Origin: Ricinus communis
Taxonomy: Eukaryota > Streptophyta > Magnoliopsida > Malpighiales > Euphorbiaceae
Direction: 5' to 3'
NCBI RefSeq assembly: GCF_019578655.1
Contig: NC_063262.1
Coordinates: 16,933,582-16,997,581 of the forward strand
DNA: 64,000 nucleotides
Under the pieces are notes generated by a model. That model did no database searches, was not told where the DNA came from, and worked only from the letters and a program-made list of their open reading frames with translations. Positions within the stretch are counted from its first letter, which is position 1, and each line of letters opens with the position of its first letter. Positions 1 to 12,145 of this stretch are shown here, piece by piece. The position numbers and the translations under genes were made by a program.

Positions 1-1046
1 AATTAAGAGCTAATGGGTCTTGTATAATGAGCCTATGATATGTTATTATCCATGTATTAATTCTTATATCAATTAAAGTCTATTTAAGATAACAAAGCCC
101 AACTTAAAGTAAGTTAGGATTTTGTAGAAATCCTAAACCTATAAGGACTTTGATTAAAGGCCATATAAATTGAAAGAGATGCATATGGGACGACAAGGGT
201 GAATGGTTGAATGTTGGTGGCACATCTAAAAGAGAAAAAATATTTTCTTTGAGATACATATCCTAGCTGAATCAATCAATAAGATTAATTGATTCATCCC
301 CCTTGCTTGGAACTAGTATTCAATAGCCAACATCTCTTTTTAATCTTCTAAAAGTGGTTTAGTGAGATCTTTGCTTAGAAGCTTGTGTGGATCACCAAAA
401 GAGGCTAGTCACTTAAGTATCTTTAAAGTGCATCAGTCATCCTTAAAGAATTAAGAATCAATAAACCAAGAAGCTCTCTTTAGATTGGCTGAAATCTCCC
501 TTTGTAAGCCTTCTTCATCTTTTGCTTGTTTTGTGTATTATGATTATCTTAATCAATGAGATCCTTGATGGGAATTAAGAAAAGTTTTAAATTGCTTCCT
601 TAGGTACCCAGTTGTTTGCTGTTTGAGATATTTTCTCTTGTAAGAGTTTAATGCCCACATCTTGAAAGGCCTTGGCATAAAATGTGCAGGCTTTATCCTT
701 ATATTGGAAAATATCATCTTGCCTATTTATTTCTTTGAGAGTTATTAGCATGTGCATCGGTATTTACTATCCCCTGTTGCTAGTAAGCCCAAGACCAAAA
801 AATCCTAGGAAAGAGACTCACCTTGAACCGTGTACAAGAGTAATAAGGTTGGTAGGATGGTTATATTATACTTTATCTTTGTGTTTGATAACCTTTGTTT
901 GTATGCATTTCACTTGCATCATGCATTGCATGCATCTCATGCATCATTCTGACTCTCTATTTTAAAACTACATATATTCTCCTTTAGATTAGAAAAGACA
1001 AGAGAGTAGGCTGGAGAGGGTACCAATAGCACTGAAGATCTAGTCA
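1..1046 (+). other. Non-coding leader, possibly LTR-derived, upstream of degenerate gag
   Basis: No gene is supported here. The stretch is AT-rich and sits directly 5' of a plus-strand gag remnant, where an LTR and untranslated leader would be expected. A TATA-like string (ccatataaat) lies near 162. Around 905-950 there is a run of overlapping gcat/tgcat motifs of the kind often seen in plant gypsy leaders. No second copy is present in the window, so LTR borders cannot be set and no primer-binding site was recognised. The LTR reading is an inference from position only. Confidence 0.35.
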
Positions 1047-2590
1047 ATGTTGGAATATCTAGAAAGACTGAGGAGTCAACCAGTTGTAACTGAGATCAAA
1101 ATTGTGATTGAAACTGAAATGGCTAAGGAAAAGGCTAATGAACAAGATCTTGAGATCCTCAAGAATGTTGTTATTGATGACCTGAGGGGTGTGATTCGGG
1201 AAGAGCTCCAATAGCTATTGGCTGGGATGGCTACCACCCAAGCTCCTCCAATTGCCCCTACAGCACCAAACCCTCCCGTTATTGTTGATCTTGTTATTGA
1301 TGTTGCTGCTGAAAGTGATACTGGCACTACTACTGCTACCGCAACTGCTACCATTGCTGATGATGCTAGAAGAGGGGTGCCCCAAGACTTTTGGGATTAT
1401 GATGAATACTTATTGAATAAGGCTAAGAAAGAAATTGCACTTGTTACTAATGAAGTTGTGAGTGGTCTGAGTCAGAGGTTGGACAAGATGCAAGGGATGT
1501 TGGAGGCCAAGGTATTAGATTCGACTTATAATTTTGATGAGTTAGACAAGTTGCCTTCGAATGTCAGAATGCCTAAAATGAATAAGTTTAATGGAACCAG
1601 GGGTCCGTAGATCCATCTAAAAATAATATGATGCTTTTATGGGAACTACTCAACTAAGTAAATACCAAATTGTTAAGTTGTTTGTGTTGTCCTTGGAAGG
1701 ACCTACTGTAAAATGCTACTATGGTTTAGAAAGATCTGTCAAAGCTGAGTGACGAGATTTGTGTTACTCTTTTTGAAATTATAGATCTTGAATCCACTAA
1801 GTAGAAATGGGGCGAAACATTTTCTAATTTTCTGACCAGATGGAAGAATAAGGTTAGACTAATAAAGAACAAGCCTTCTGAGAAGGACCAAGTGCGTATG
1901 GTATTTGAAATGTGCTTTTGTCTTGGGTTGAGAGGCCTTAGATGATGAATCCAAAGACATTCATGGACTTGTATGACTAGGGGTTGCAAGTCGCGGAGAT
2001 TGAGAATGATAAGAGGAAGAATGCCCGAACTAGTTGAAGAATGAATTATCAGGTTGGAAGGAGCAGAACTCTTGATGTAAATGTTGTTCAGCAACCAAGG
2101 AGGTTTTCCAACTTCAAGCAGCATCTCTAGAAGATTTTCAAAAGGCTAGTGCAAAATGGCATACTACAACCAACTACCTTTAAGAATCCACCAAACCTTA
2201 ATGGATACAAGCCAAATGCCTATTGCAAATTTCACCAATCTCTCAACTACCACACCAATAAATATATCCAACTCAAACACAAAATTCAAGACCTAATCAA
2301 CATCAAAAACTAACCGACCCTCACTATCCTAGTACCAAAAGACATTACCAAACTACAACAGAACACCACCCTTAAACCAGTTTCCATAATCAACCCTGAT
2401 TTCAGTGAGGAGGAGATCATGAATTTCTTCCAAGATGTACCTGAGCCTAAACCAAAACTAGAGAACCCACAAAGAACCTTCACCGAGCTACGGGCATCGT
2501 TTTCTATAGTGTCCCATCACTTAGTAAGAAGTAGGAAACTGATGCCTTTGACACTAAGGCATGGTCTGATTCTACACAATGGCTAGTGTT
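1047..2590 (+). pseudogene. Degenerate Ty3/gypsy gag (element Y)
   Basis: This is a capsid/nucleocapsid precursor remnant. From the ATG at 1047 the frame runs through in-frame TAGs at 1212 and 1608, so it cannot make a full protein. A threonine/alanine-rich segment (about 1230-1350) precedes the capsid-like stretch. There the motif RMPKMNKFNGT (about 1565-1600) matches the conserved start of plant gypsy gag domains, followed by LSLEGP and a YYGLE-like string (about 1690-1730). Near 2215-2310 a reading frame with CKFHQ and IQLKHKIQDLI resembles the zinc-knuckle tail of gag. Frameshifts accumulate after 1750. No pol follows on this strand; at about 2730 the sequence passes to a tandem repeat and then to an oppositely oriented pol. 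It is probably an older, truncated neighbour of element Z. Confidence 0.65.
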
Positions 2591-2738
2591 GTGAATTGCA
2601 CCAAACCTTTGGGCGCATGACTGATCAATACAATCATAATGGCTTAGAGGTTAATTCTTGTTACCATTCCTTGATGAAGAATAGTATTTTAAATATTCAG
2701 CAAATTATTGATCTGGAAGCTATGATTTCGTCTTTAGG

Positions 2739-2893
2739 ATAATGCATGATAATGTGCTAAGTGCTCTAAGATGAGCTTAATGAGCCTAGAGTGGCTTCTT
2801 TGCGATAATGCATTGATAAAGTGCCAAGTGCTCTAAGATGAGCTCAATGCTCCTAGAGTGGCGTCTTTAAGATAATGCACTGATAATGTGCTC
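2739..2893. repeat. Short tandem repeat, about 65 bp unit, 2.3 copies
   Basis: Units start at about 2739, 2803 and 2870, each with gataatgca then gtgctctaagatgagct and a cctagagtggc block. The last copy is cut after gataatgtgctc. Spacing is 64 and 67 bases. It lies about 100 bases beyond the C-terminal end of the minus-strand integrase of element Z, the place where Tat/Ogre-type elements are known to carry tandem repeats in the 3' untranslated region. Confidence 0.8.
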
Positions 2894-2996
2894 AAAAGAA
2901 AGTATTTTATTAATGAGCAAAAATAGAAAATGAAATGAGAAAATAGCAATAAAAAGTTTACACTTTAAGGTGCCTTGGACTAAGCTTTCCTCAGAT

Positions 2997-4121
2997 GATT
3001 ACTAGTAGTATTTCTTGAGTACTTAAACATTCCATGACCTAGGAAGCTCTCTCCCTACCGTGTCGGCTATTGAATATGCACCTCCTTTAAGTACTTTGAT
3101 GACCTTATAAGGGCCTTTCAGTTAGGTTGTAGCTTACCAACACCAGCTCTACTGTTGCCAATGCTGGCTCTTCTCATTACTAATTCGCCTTCCGGGAATG
3201 ATCTAGGGCAGACTTTCTAATCATGTTATTTGGCTATTCTGTGCTTATAAGCCTCATTCCTTAGCTTGGCCTTTACTCTTCGCTCTTCCAACAATCTAGG
3301 CATAAACTCATATAATCCTCATTTTTCTTTTCATTAAGAAATTGAATCCTCAAGGTCGGCATTCCCATTTCAACTAGTATTACAACTTCTACTCCATATG
3401 CTAATTTAAAGGGCGTATCTCTTGTTGCGTTCTAGGTGTGGTTCTGTATGACCAAAGAACACTATGAAGGTCATTAACCAAATCTCCTTTTCAACCCTTG
3501 GAGGATTGTTCGATTTGTGACCTTTATTAGTCTATTAAACTGTGGATCGGCAATAGAGGTAATCCTTAGGTTGATTTTAATACGAGTATAAAATTCCTTA
3601 AACTCCTTACTATCAAACTACTTCCCGTTGTCGATTACCATGGTATGAGAAATGCCATATCTACACATGATTTCTCTCAAAAAGAAGTTGGTTGTTCTTT
3701 TCTGTAATGGTCACCACAACTTCTGCCTCAAGCCATTTTATAAAATGGTTAATGGCTACTAGTAGGAACTTCTACTGACCTATTATAGTTAGGACAAGCC
3801 CGAGGATATCCATGCCCTAAATTGTAAAGGACCACAAACTAGTTAGTGCATATTGTAGTGCATCAAGTATATGAGATATACTTTGATGTTCTTAACACTT
3901 TGTGCAAGTCTATGTGAGCTTCTTCACATCTTTATACATGATCGGCCAAGAGTATCCTTGGAGGATGGCTTTTCTAGCAATAGTGTTGGTTGTTTCGTCA
4001 GCACCACAAATCCTTCATGGATCTCTCTAAGGACATAATCTGCTTTTTCTCTTGAGATACACCTAGACCAAGGATGAGATATTAATTTTTTGTACAAGAT
4101 ACCCTCTTGAAAAGAGTACAT
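2997..4121 (-). pseudogene. Integrase remnant of element Z
   Basis: Integrase inserts retroelement cDNA into chromosomes. On the minus strand the N-terminal part (4121-3924) has ADYVLREIHEG, the start of the HHCC zinc-binding region. The core (about 3840-3600) has GMDILG with the first catalytic Asp, an IKWLEAE string, and VIDNGK with the second Asp. The C-terminal end (about 3130-2997) reads GPYKVIKVLKGGAYSIAD followed by GRELPRSWNV, a typical end of plant Tat-type integrases. Many stops and at least two frameshifts separate these blocks. The coding sequence fades at 2997, just before the tandem repeat. Confidence 0.75.
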
Positions 4122-4379
4122 AACCGAGGTCTTTACTATGTTGTCCTCTAGTAACTATCCTTCTTCAAGGTACTCAATGATCTCTTTCATCTATGGATCA
4201 TACTCTTCAATGACTACTACCTCTTCTTTTGATATGCTAGGCTCTTCAAGTATGTAGAACAGGACATTATTGGTCAGCTCAATTTATGAGGCGAGCTTGG
4301 CTAGATAGTCTACTTATTTTTTCTCATGTCATAGGAATTGGATGATACTCCATTAGCCCCCACCATCCTTAATTTTCTA

Positions 4380-4664
4380 CAACATAGCTTTTACTTGACT
4401 TATATACTTGGCGAGATCAAGTTTTTAATTGAAAACCCCTATTATTTGATTAGCCACCAATTATGAGTAGTTGATGGTACTCAAATGCTTAACTCGCACT
4501 ATTAGTGCCATTTTTAAACTTGCAAGTAAGGCTTTATACTTGACAATATTATTAGAAGCTTTAAACATAATTTTTATCGAACTTTTAAGTTGTACATTGT
4601 TCGGTCCCTCGAGGAGTATACCTATTCCTACCCCATCAATATTTGATGCTCCATCAAAATGCAA
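4380..4664 (-). pseudogene. Second (archaeal-like) RNase H domain of element Z
   Basis: The frame starting at 4664 has FDGASNIDGVGIGILL, with the Asp-Gly-Ala-Ser start typical of RNase H. It continues with FKASNNIVKYKALLASLKMAL, where Ala-Ser-Asn-Asn and the Lys-Ala-Leu-Leu-Ala helix match the second RNase H of Tat/Ogre elements. The usual Glu of the NEAEYEALL block appears changed. It lies between the RT-linked RNase H and integrase, as expected for that lineage. In intact elements it is thought to help remove RNA or process primers during reverse transcription. Confidence 0.7.
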
Positions 4665-4736
4665 TGTCTATTTAATAAGAGCTTCATCAACTTTTTCTAC
4701 ACTTTTAGCCATGCTCATCTTTAAGACGAAGTCGAC

Positions 4737-6023
4737 TTATATATTTGCTTTCATAGCCTTTCTAGGGTCATACCGAATATCAAAAGCTCCCACCTGGACT
4801 GACCAATGAACAAGTCGCGCAGATGTTTCTAGCCTCTGTAATGCCTTTCTCAGTAGCTGACTCATTCTAACTATTACCGTGTGCGCTTGAGAATACTGTT
4901 TGAGCTTAGTACTAATGATGATGATAGCTAGGGCTAACTTCTCTATCATAGGATACCGAGTCTATGTGCCTTTCAAGACCTTACTTGTATAATAAATAGG
5001 CTTCTACTTGCCATCATCCTTCCAGACAAGGATGAAGGTGATGGTTTCCTTAGTCACCGCTAGATATAAATACAGATTTTGCCCAGTCAAAGGTCTACTG
5101 TGTAGGGGTGGCAAGCTTAGGAACTTCTTCATCTCTTCTAAAGCCTTTTGACTTTCATCTGTCCATTTAAAATTCTTAACAGTCTTCAAAGTCTTGAAGA
5201 ATGATAAGCATATTCTAGCTGAGCAAGGAATTAACCAACCAAGAACTATTATTTAGCAATTTAACTTCTACACCTCATTATTGCTAATAGGTGGTCTTAT
5301 ATCTATGATTGTCATGATTTTCTTAGGATTAGCCTCTATCCCTCTTTGCGAGATCATGAGTAGGAACTTCCTAACTTTAACACTAAAAAACACACTTGTC
5401 AAGGTTTAACTTGAACTGGTATTTCTCTATGACGTTGAATGCTTCCTTTAGATCCCTAGCATGACCCTCAGCTGTAGCTAACTTAATGATCATATCATCC
5501 ACATATACCTCCACAGTTCTGTTGATCTTATCCTTGAACATAGTGTTTACTAATCTTTGGTATGTTTCTCCAGTATTCTTTCTATCAAAAGGCATTACTG
5601 TATAATAGAAGGTACATATATCCATGCCAAAAAAGTCTTCTCTTCATCAGACTTAAACGTCTTGATATGATGATACCCTTGAGCAACATCAACGAAGCTA
5701 TAGACCTTATAACCACTCGTTGAATCCATTAACTAACTAATATTGGGGAGAGGATAGCTATATTTTCGGGCAAGCCTTATTCCATACACACATCCTCCAC
5801 CTACTATATGTCTTCTTAACTAAAACCATATGCAATACCGAGTTAGAAAATATTACCGGCTTGATGAACCCAGCTTTCAATAGCTTGTTCACTTCTTTAG
5901 CTATAGCGATATGCCTTTCATGAGCAGAGTTTCTCTTCTTTTGCTTAATCGGTTTAAAGCCTGGATTGACATTTAACTGATGGGAGATTATAGTTGGATT
6001 GACCTAACTATCCTAAAGGTAAG
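4737..6023 (-). pseudogene. Reverse transcriptase and RNase H remnant of element Z
   Basis: On the minus strand from 6023 the RT begins with NVNPGFKPI and KKRNSAHERHIAI, then KEVNKLLKAGFI. The palm is clearest at 5625-5383, with TFYYTVMPF and the catalytic block VYVDDMIIK. The RT-connection/RNase H follows at 5189-4737, with FKWTDESQKALEEMK, PIYYTSKVL and a VHWSVQVGAFDI string. Several frameshifts and stops break the frame, for example around 5700-5830. Solo LTR S1 inserted at 6024 cuts it from its upstream protease linker. The sequence fits Tat/Ogre rather than the Athila type of the nested elements. Confidence 0.8.
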
Positions 6024-7494
6024 TGATGGGCTCTTTATGCAACCTACACCTAAGGCAGTGGACCTACCGATGCAGTCTAGCACTAATGGCGAGTATCAAG
6101 GTCGTATTCCTCGGGAAAGTGAAAGCCCAGAGTTACTCCATTGTTCTTTGTTATATTAACCTAAAATGGATAATGAATAATTTCTAAACTAACTATTAAC
6201 TACAAGCTAAGTTCCGAGGGAGATGCAGGAGTAATTGATAAATGAAATAATCAAGACAAGAAGACAAACCCAAAGGGAATCTAAACTAGTTGGCAACCGA
6301 ACAAAAGATAAAGGATCGGTGAGTCTAATTATGCTACCCGTGGATGAATTCTTAACCGAATTCAGTTTCTCTCTCTCGATAACCGAATTCCTAAACCTAA
6401 TAACCTAAAGTTGGAATCTCTTCCTAACGATTGATTCTTAAATTAGCATTAAGCTTTAATCTGCCTCTATTAAGCTTTGTTAATTCTTAATCCGGCTAGT
6501 TAATTATCCTTATCTCTAAGCGATTATTAACCAGTTCTTGTTATTCAAAATTCCAATTGCCAAACGGATTTCTCAATCTCATAAAGCAATCTAAACATCA
6601 CAATTCACAACGTCTCATGAATAATGCATAATCTTATTAATACTGAAAACAAGAAGAATACAAAACCAACTCAAACAATCCAACAATATAATATCAAGCC
6701 AACATAGTAAAGAAATCCCAATGGATTAAATCAATCTAGCTAAACATGTTCATGTTTAAAACAATCTAGGAAATCAATTACAATGAAAGAATAATGAAAA
6801 TAAAACATGTACACCCTTTTCTCTCGAATTGGATGAACAGCTCCAAATCTAGATCTACACTTTGATTAATCTCCCAAACTGCCTCTTGAATTGCTTCCAC
6901 TACGGTTTTGCACTCGGAACCTTGCGATTCCGGGATTCTTACTCCCCGCAACTCTCTCTAGTACTCAATAACCGAACCAGCCTCCAAGGCTCTATGTCAC
7001 TTCTTTTTTTTCCTCTCTCCTCTCCTAAGAAAAATTCATTTTTCTTATATATTCTTCGGCCGGCCGTGTTCAAGGCCGTCTTTGTCGGCTAAACGAAGTC
7101 AGGCCGTCTTTGGCTATGGATCTCACCAAGTAGGGTTTCACCACGGCCGTGTTTCTCCTCGTGTTGGCCACCACGGGCCGTGCTGAAGGCTATGGTGGCT
7201 ACGGAAACCGTGCCCAAAGTGCAAATTTCAAGAATCAAAGCCAATGGTTGAGCACAGCCAGAGTCCAGGCCGTGCTCAATGTATGCATTGCGGGCTCTTG
7301 TCCGATCTTGATGAATTCTCGTCCATTTCCGCACGTATTGATCTATAATTGCTTAAACACCGATGATGGTCCTATAAATGTTCCTGAAATGCAAAAGAAC
7401 AGAAAACACGGGTGATGTGGGAATAAAAGCACAATAATTGCTAAGAACATACGCAATAATATGCAAGCAAATATGTGTAAAACTATGCTCATCA
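6024..7494 (-). mobile_element. Solo LTR S1 (U3 type III, U5 type alpha)
   Basis: This is a complete LTR with TG...CA ends: the minus-strand start is TGATGAGCATAG and the end AGCCCATCA. It is flanked by the duplication gtaag at 6019-6023 and 7495-7499. No internal retrotransposon sequence remains, so it is the product of LTR-LTR recombination. It interrupts the pol of element Z. Its sequence closely matches S2 (15981-17474) and S3 (43566-45049). A TATA-like ttatatat lies near 7045, next to CACGG/CCGTG palindromes. Open frames inside it (for example 7149-7415) are chance readings of the LTR. Confidence 0.92.
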
Positions 7495-7499
7495 GTAAG

Positions 7500-8190
7500 C
7501 TAGCAAATATGTGCTTTTTCTCTCGGTAAACACTCATTTTATACTTTGTATCACTTGATCGAAAAACTCGGTGTCGACTTAAACTGCTTTAATTGGATGC
7601 TGTCCTAAAAAGAACTTTCTTAACTCTCCTATTGGCTTTACTTTTGTCGGACCTTCCACTGTTGGATGCATCAAAGTTTCTACAGTGAGTTCTTGGCATA
7701 TCCCTTCTAGCGTAGTAAGATAGCAATCCCTCACCATCTTCTAATTACCAAGCATAGTAATGACCCCTCTAGAAGTTAAAATTTTCAACTTTAGATAGTT
7801 GATACTTGTGGTTGCCTTTGTTTCCATTAGAATAGGTTGTCCAAAGACTACACTGTATGCGAATGGAATATCGATAAACTTGAAGAAAGTTTGCACTTCT
7901 TAATCGATCCTTTAAAAGTTCTATTTGCTTTTTGAGTTTCTTCTTCGAGCTCTACTATTAGCTCGGCTATCCCTAAAGGCTACATTGGCTGGCTACCTAA
8001 CCCGAGCAATGGAGTTGTGCATGGCTTTAGATTCATCACTCCCCTCCATCCATAGCTTTATAACATTGTAGAGTCATAATGTTAACTACACTTCTATGAT
8101 CCACAAATAACCTCCTTACCTAGTAGTTTATAATGAATAATAAGACGACTAAAGCATCCTAGTGAAGCATTTCAATTCCTGCTCGATCTT
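7500..8190 (-). pseudogene. Protease C-terminal region and linker to RT of element Z
   Basis: On the minus strand about 7890-7745 reads IDIPFAYSVVFGQPIL, corresponding to the flap/ILGRP part of a retropepsin-like domain, then KATTSINYLKLKI and a DCYL string. About 7700-7590 reads HPTVEGPTKVKPIGELRKFF, typical of the linker before RT in Tat/Ogre pol. The N-terminal protease part with the active-site Asp was not recognised. Element A begins at 8191 and interrupts the link to gag, which resumes at 56218. Confidence 0.6.
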
Positions 8191-9023
8191 TGATAGGCAT
8201 CATATTATACATATTTATATGCCCAATTGTTTATATTCTTGTGCATAATTATCTCATTTTATACTAGAATCACCTGTCTTTTGGTTCCTTTCACCTTTTA
8301 AGTCATTATCGAAGGACATTGTCTATAATCGAGGGAAATACGCGCAAGTACAGACCAGAAACCATCAAATTGAGCAAGGACTAGCATTTCGAGGTTGAGC
8401 ACGGCCTAGACTCCGGCCATGCTGAATTGTCAAGTAGCTACCCCAAGAGTGCCATTTTGGCACGGTTTCCATAGTCACCACGGCCCTCGATGGCTCAACA
8501 CCGGCTAGGGCACGGCTTGGAAGAGGTCAACAAAACTGAATGTGTAGGTTTAGCATGGCCTGGACTCCGCCCATGCTGATTAGCACAGGCTTGACCACGA
8601 CCGTGCTGAAGGGACTATATAGGCAAAAATGATTTGGTGAATTGGGGTTCGATTTTCTGACTTGATTTCCATTACACAAACTTAAATCATTTGTTTCTAG
8701 AACTCAATTGTCGACTTTGGGAGATCAATTTCATCAATTGAAGGAAGGATTACACTTGTTTCAACATTAATTTGAAGATCAAGGCAAGATTTGGGAACAT
8801 TCAAGAGGCAAATAGGGTTTGCTATTTTGAATTGAAAAATTAGGGTTTCTTATCCAACTTATTAAAGAAAGGTATACATGCCTTTAATTTACTTTTCTAA
8901 TTTTATTCCTTATTTTGTGATGCTTATTAGTATGAGTAGCTAAATTGTTGAACCCAACTGGGGTTCCTATGTTATTGGATTGATCTTAATGTTATGAGAT
9001 TTTGATTGTCAATTTTTGATTCT
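8191..9023 (+). repeat. 5' LTR of element A, left part (U3 and start of R)
   Basis: It starts TGATAGGCATCAT and matches 54746 onward in the 3' LTR. It contains the CACGG/CCGTG palindrome cluster (about 8390-8610) and a TATA box, ctatatagg, at about 8615. Element B inserted at 9024 with duplication attct (9019-9023), and the LTR resumes at 35209. Confidence 0.9.
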
Positions 9024-10465
9024 TGATAGGCTACTGATGCAACTTACACCTAAGGCAGTGAATCTATCGATGTGGCCTAGCACTAGTGAGTATCAAGGTC
9101 GTATCCTGGAGATCGGGTGAACTTAGAGTTACTACTGTTTGCTATATTATCTAGTCTGAACAACTCAATGAAGTGTTATGCTATAATTGAATATGAACAA
9201 ACAATTAATCTGAAAGGATAATGGAGCAACACAAGAAGAAAGCAAACCCAAAGGGGACCTAATTGCGATGAAATTACTAAAGGTGATTATCTTGAATACC
9301 AAATTGATTATCCGTGCCTGAATCCTAAAATGAACTCGGATCCTCTCTCGAGCTCACCGAATTCCTAACTCTGGGAACTAAATGCAGGAATCTCTTCCTA
9401 ACAATTAATCTCAGCACAGCATGGAGCTTAGATTCAAGTCTATTAAGAGTTGTTAATCCTTAATCCGGCTAGCCAATTAACCTTATCTCTAAGTGTTATT
9501 AACTAGTTCTTGCTTAATCAAGTTTTGACTATTTAACGAATTTCTTAATACCAATCAAATAATCTAAACAACATTTTACTCAACGTCTCAAGTGAAATGA
9601 AATTAACTTTTATTATTGATAAGCAAGAAGGTTACAATTTGGTAACTTAATAATAAAAATAAATCAAACAATCCATCAACAATAGAAACCCCAATGGGTT
9701 CAAAAGCTCTAGCTACTCATGTTCATAGTTAAAACAAAGTAAGGAACAAATAAGGAAAAGTAAATTGAAAGCATTTACACCCTTCTCTTTCAAGTTGGAT
9801 GAGAAAATGTAATTTTCCAATTCAAAATCTCAAACCCTAATTTGCCTCTTGAATGCTCCCAAATCTTGTCTTGATCTTCAAATCGATGTTGAAACAAGTG
9901 TAATCCTTCCTTCAATTGATGAAATTGATCTCCTAAAGTCGACAATTGAAGTCTAGAAATAAATGAATTGAGTGTGTATAATGGAAATCAAGTCAGAAAA
10001 TTGAATCACCATTCACCAAATCGAATTTTCCTATATAGTCTGTTCAGCACGGCCATGGTCAAGCCTGTGCTAGTCAATACGGGCGGAGTCCAGGCCGTGC
10101 TGAACCTAAGGATACCATTGTGTTGACCTCTTCCAGGTTGTGCCCAAGCTGGTACTGAGCCACCACGGGCAGTGGTGGCTACGGAAACTGTGCCAAAAGG
10201 CACTCTTAGAGGGCAGCTAGTTGGGAATTCAGCATGGCCAGAGTCCAGGCCGTGCTCAACCCTCGGGGTGCTAGTCCTTGTCCAATTTGATGGATTCTAG
10301 TCCGTAATCATGCGTATTTCCCTCGATTTGTTGATAGTGTCCTTCAAAAATGACCTGAAACGTGAAAGGAAACAAAAGACAGGTGATTCTAGCATAAAAC
10401 GAGATAATCATGCACAAGAATGTAAACAATCGGGCATGTAAATACGTATAATATGATGCCTATCA
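9024..10465 (-). repeat. 3' LTR of element B
   Basis: Minus-strand LTR of 1442 bp, starting TGATAGGCATCAT at 10465 and ending GCCTATCA at 9024. It matches 33734-35203 with small indels, including loss of a short segment of the palindrome cluster near 10160. The U3 carries CACGG/CCGTG repeats (10040-10260) and a TATA box (ctatatag, reverse) near 10031-10038. Confidence 0.92.
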
Positions 10466-10504
10466 AATCATCCCACACTTAAGCGTTTGCTTGTCCTCAA
10501 GCAA
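10466..10504 (-). other. Polypurine tract and conserved upstream hairpin of B
   Basis: On the minus strand the hairpin TTGCTTG-AGGA-CAAGCAA (10504-10487) has a 7-bp perfect stem. It is followed by AAGTGTGGGA (10480-10471), the polypurine tract that primes plus-strand synthesis, just before the LTR. The same arrangement is found in A, C and D. Confidence 0.75.
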
Positions 10505-12145
10505 TCAACAACTCACTCTTCAAACAGATACCAAATAACTCAATCAAATACATTGTAGGAAGTCAGCTCAAAACAAATCTCAAAACTCCGTAATGAGTTT
10601 TCCTAAAATCCCAAAATCATTAAATCCTTAAGAGAGATAACAAAGTTAATAAAGCTGCTAAAATTAAAATGATAAACCATCCAAACTGAGAATTTGAGAA
10701 CCATGCCTCACAAGATGTCACTCAAAACACACAAGTGTATATAGGTGAAAGAAGATCGCCAAGCTCTCAACGCAAAAATACAGAAAAAGTGCTTACCATA
10801 AGCTTGCTTATAGATCCAATCTCCACTACTGTGAAATAATCAATAATCATGATCAAAGGGTCTTGAGCCAAGTTGTAATGGGGTTAAGGTAGGGTATGGA
10901 GAAATATGGAAAGTAGGTTAAAGTTGCTGGAAAATTATGCAGGTAATGCAAGAAAATAGCCAAGGATCAAATGTTGTACCAAAAATGAACACTAAGTTGC
11001 TTCAACAATAAGATGATGCTCAAAATGAACTAAAAGAATACTCTTCTCTTTTTTTTCTTCTTTTTTTTGTTCTTTTTATATATACTATGTATATATTACA
11101 ACAGCTTATGTAGGGGCTGCTGTGGTTATTGACATAAACAATAAGAATGAATAACTCATTTTGGATTGAAGGGAGCATCTACGAAAAATCTAGCAACTTA
11201 GTGAATAAATATAAAAAGAATGCAAATTGATCCAAAATGAAATGCGGCATAAACTTACATAATTTCCAGCAACAATGGAAGAAAGAATGGTAAAATGAAT
11301 AGAAGTGATAAAATGAGTGTCAAAGGTGAATTACAATGAAAGAAAAGGCTAAGGCTCAAAATTGGTTCACTAAGGGAAGAAAAGAAAAGGGTTAGACTTT
11401 TGGCCAAATTGTGTAAATCCTAAGTGCCCAAATCATCTCATGACTGTCAAAATTTCATGTAATCTCAAAAGGCATCATAAAGCAAGTTCTAGAAACAAAG
11501 ATTTTGCACAATGCTCACTACTAAAAAACAAAAGGAGCATAAAAAAATAATGATACCCAAATTGGCTCAAAACCTCACCATTGGAGTGGGTTAAAATTGC
11601 ATGAATTCTCAAACCAAAGTTTAAACAATCAATCATAATAATAAGCAACAATATTAACAGTGTTCTATATCCAAGATAAAGTAAAATGAAAAAATTAAGG
11701 AAAAATACTAGTTTTACCTGGCTCGATTGAAATTAAGAGATTCGTTCATTGCCTTCTTCCAACAAGATTCGATAAAAGCAATAAGGGTATCCATTCAAAA
11801 GAGAAAAATCATCAACTACTCGATTGAAACAAAACTCAAGATAATAACAAAATCGGTACCTGCACAAAACTAAGGTACCTAACCCATATTTGAGTATAAC
11901 ACTGTCCACAGTGTTAGAAAGATTAAAACTGGGTAAGCATATGACTCGCACATCATAGTTATTGAAGATCATGCTTAGTTTTCAAATTAGGAAAGCATAA
12001 TATTCTACTAAAATAGCTTAACATAAAAAGGAAAAATGAAAGGAAATAACATAAAATTAAGCATGCAAAAAGCAAGAAAATAAAATAAAATAAAGAAAAT
12101 AAAAAGAAAAAGGAAAAAGAAAAGTAGCATAATTTTTTTTCATTA
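10505..12145 (-). other. 3' untranslated region of element B
   Basis: There is no gene in this 1.6-kb stretch between ORF3 and the polypurine tract. It is AT-rich, with a pyrimidine run at 11041-11070 followed by an alternating tatatata segment. It is collinear with 53102-54706 of element A, for example the tandem-like CAGTGTTA near 11900 and the counterpart near 53345. Open frames here are chance. Confidence 0.7.

Noticed and set aside
1076..1354. Minus-strand 92-codon frame, valine/threonine/isoleucine-rich
   Set aside because: It is the antisense shadow of the gag start of element Y; composition follows from the Ala/Thr-rich sense codons.
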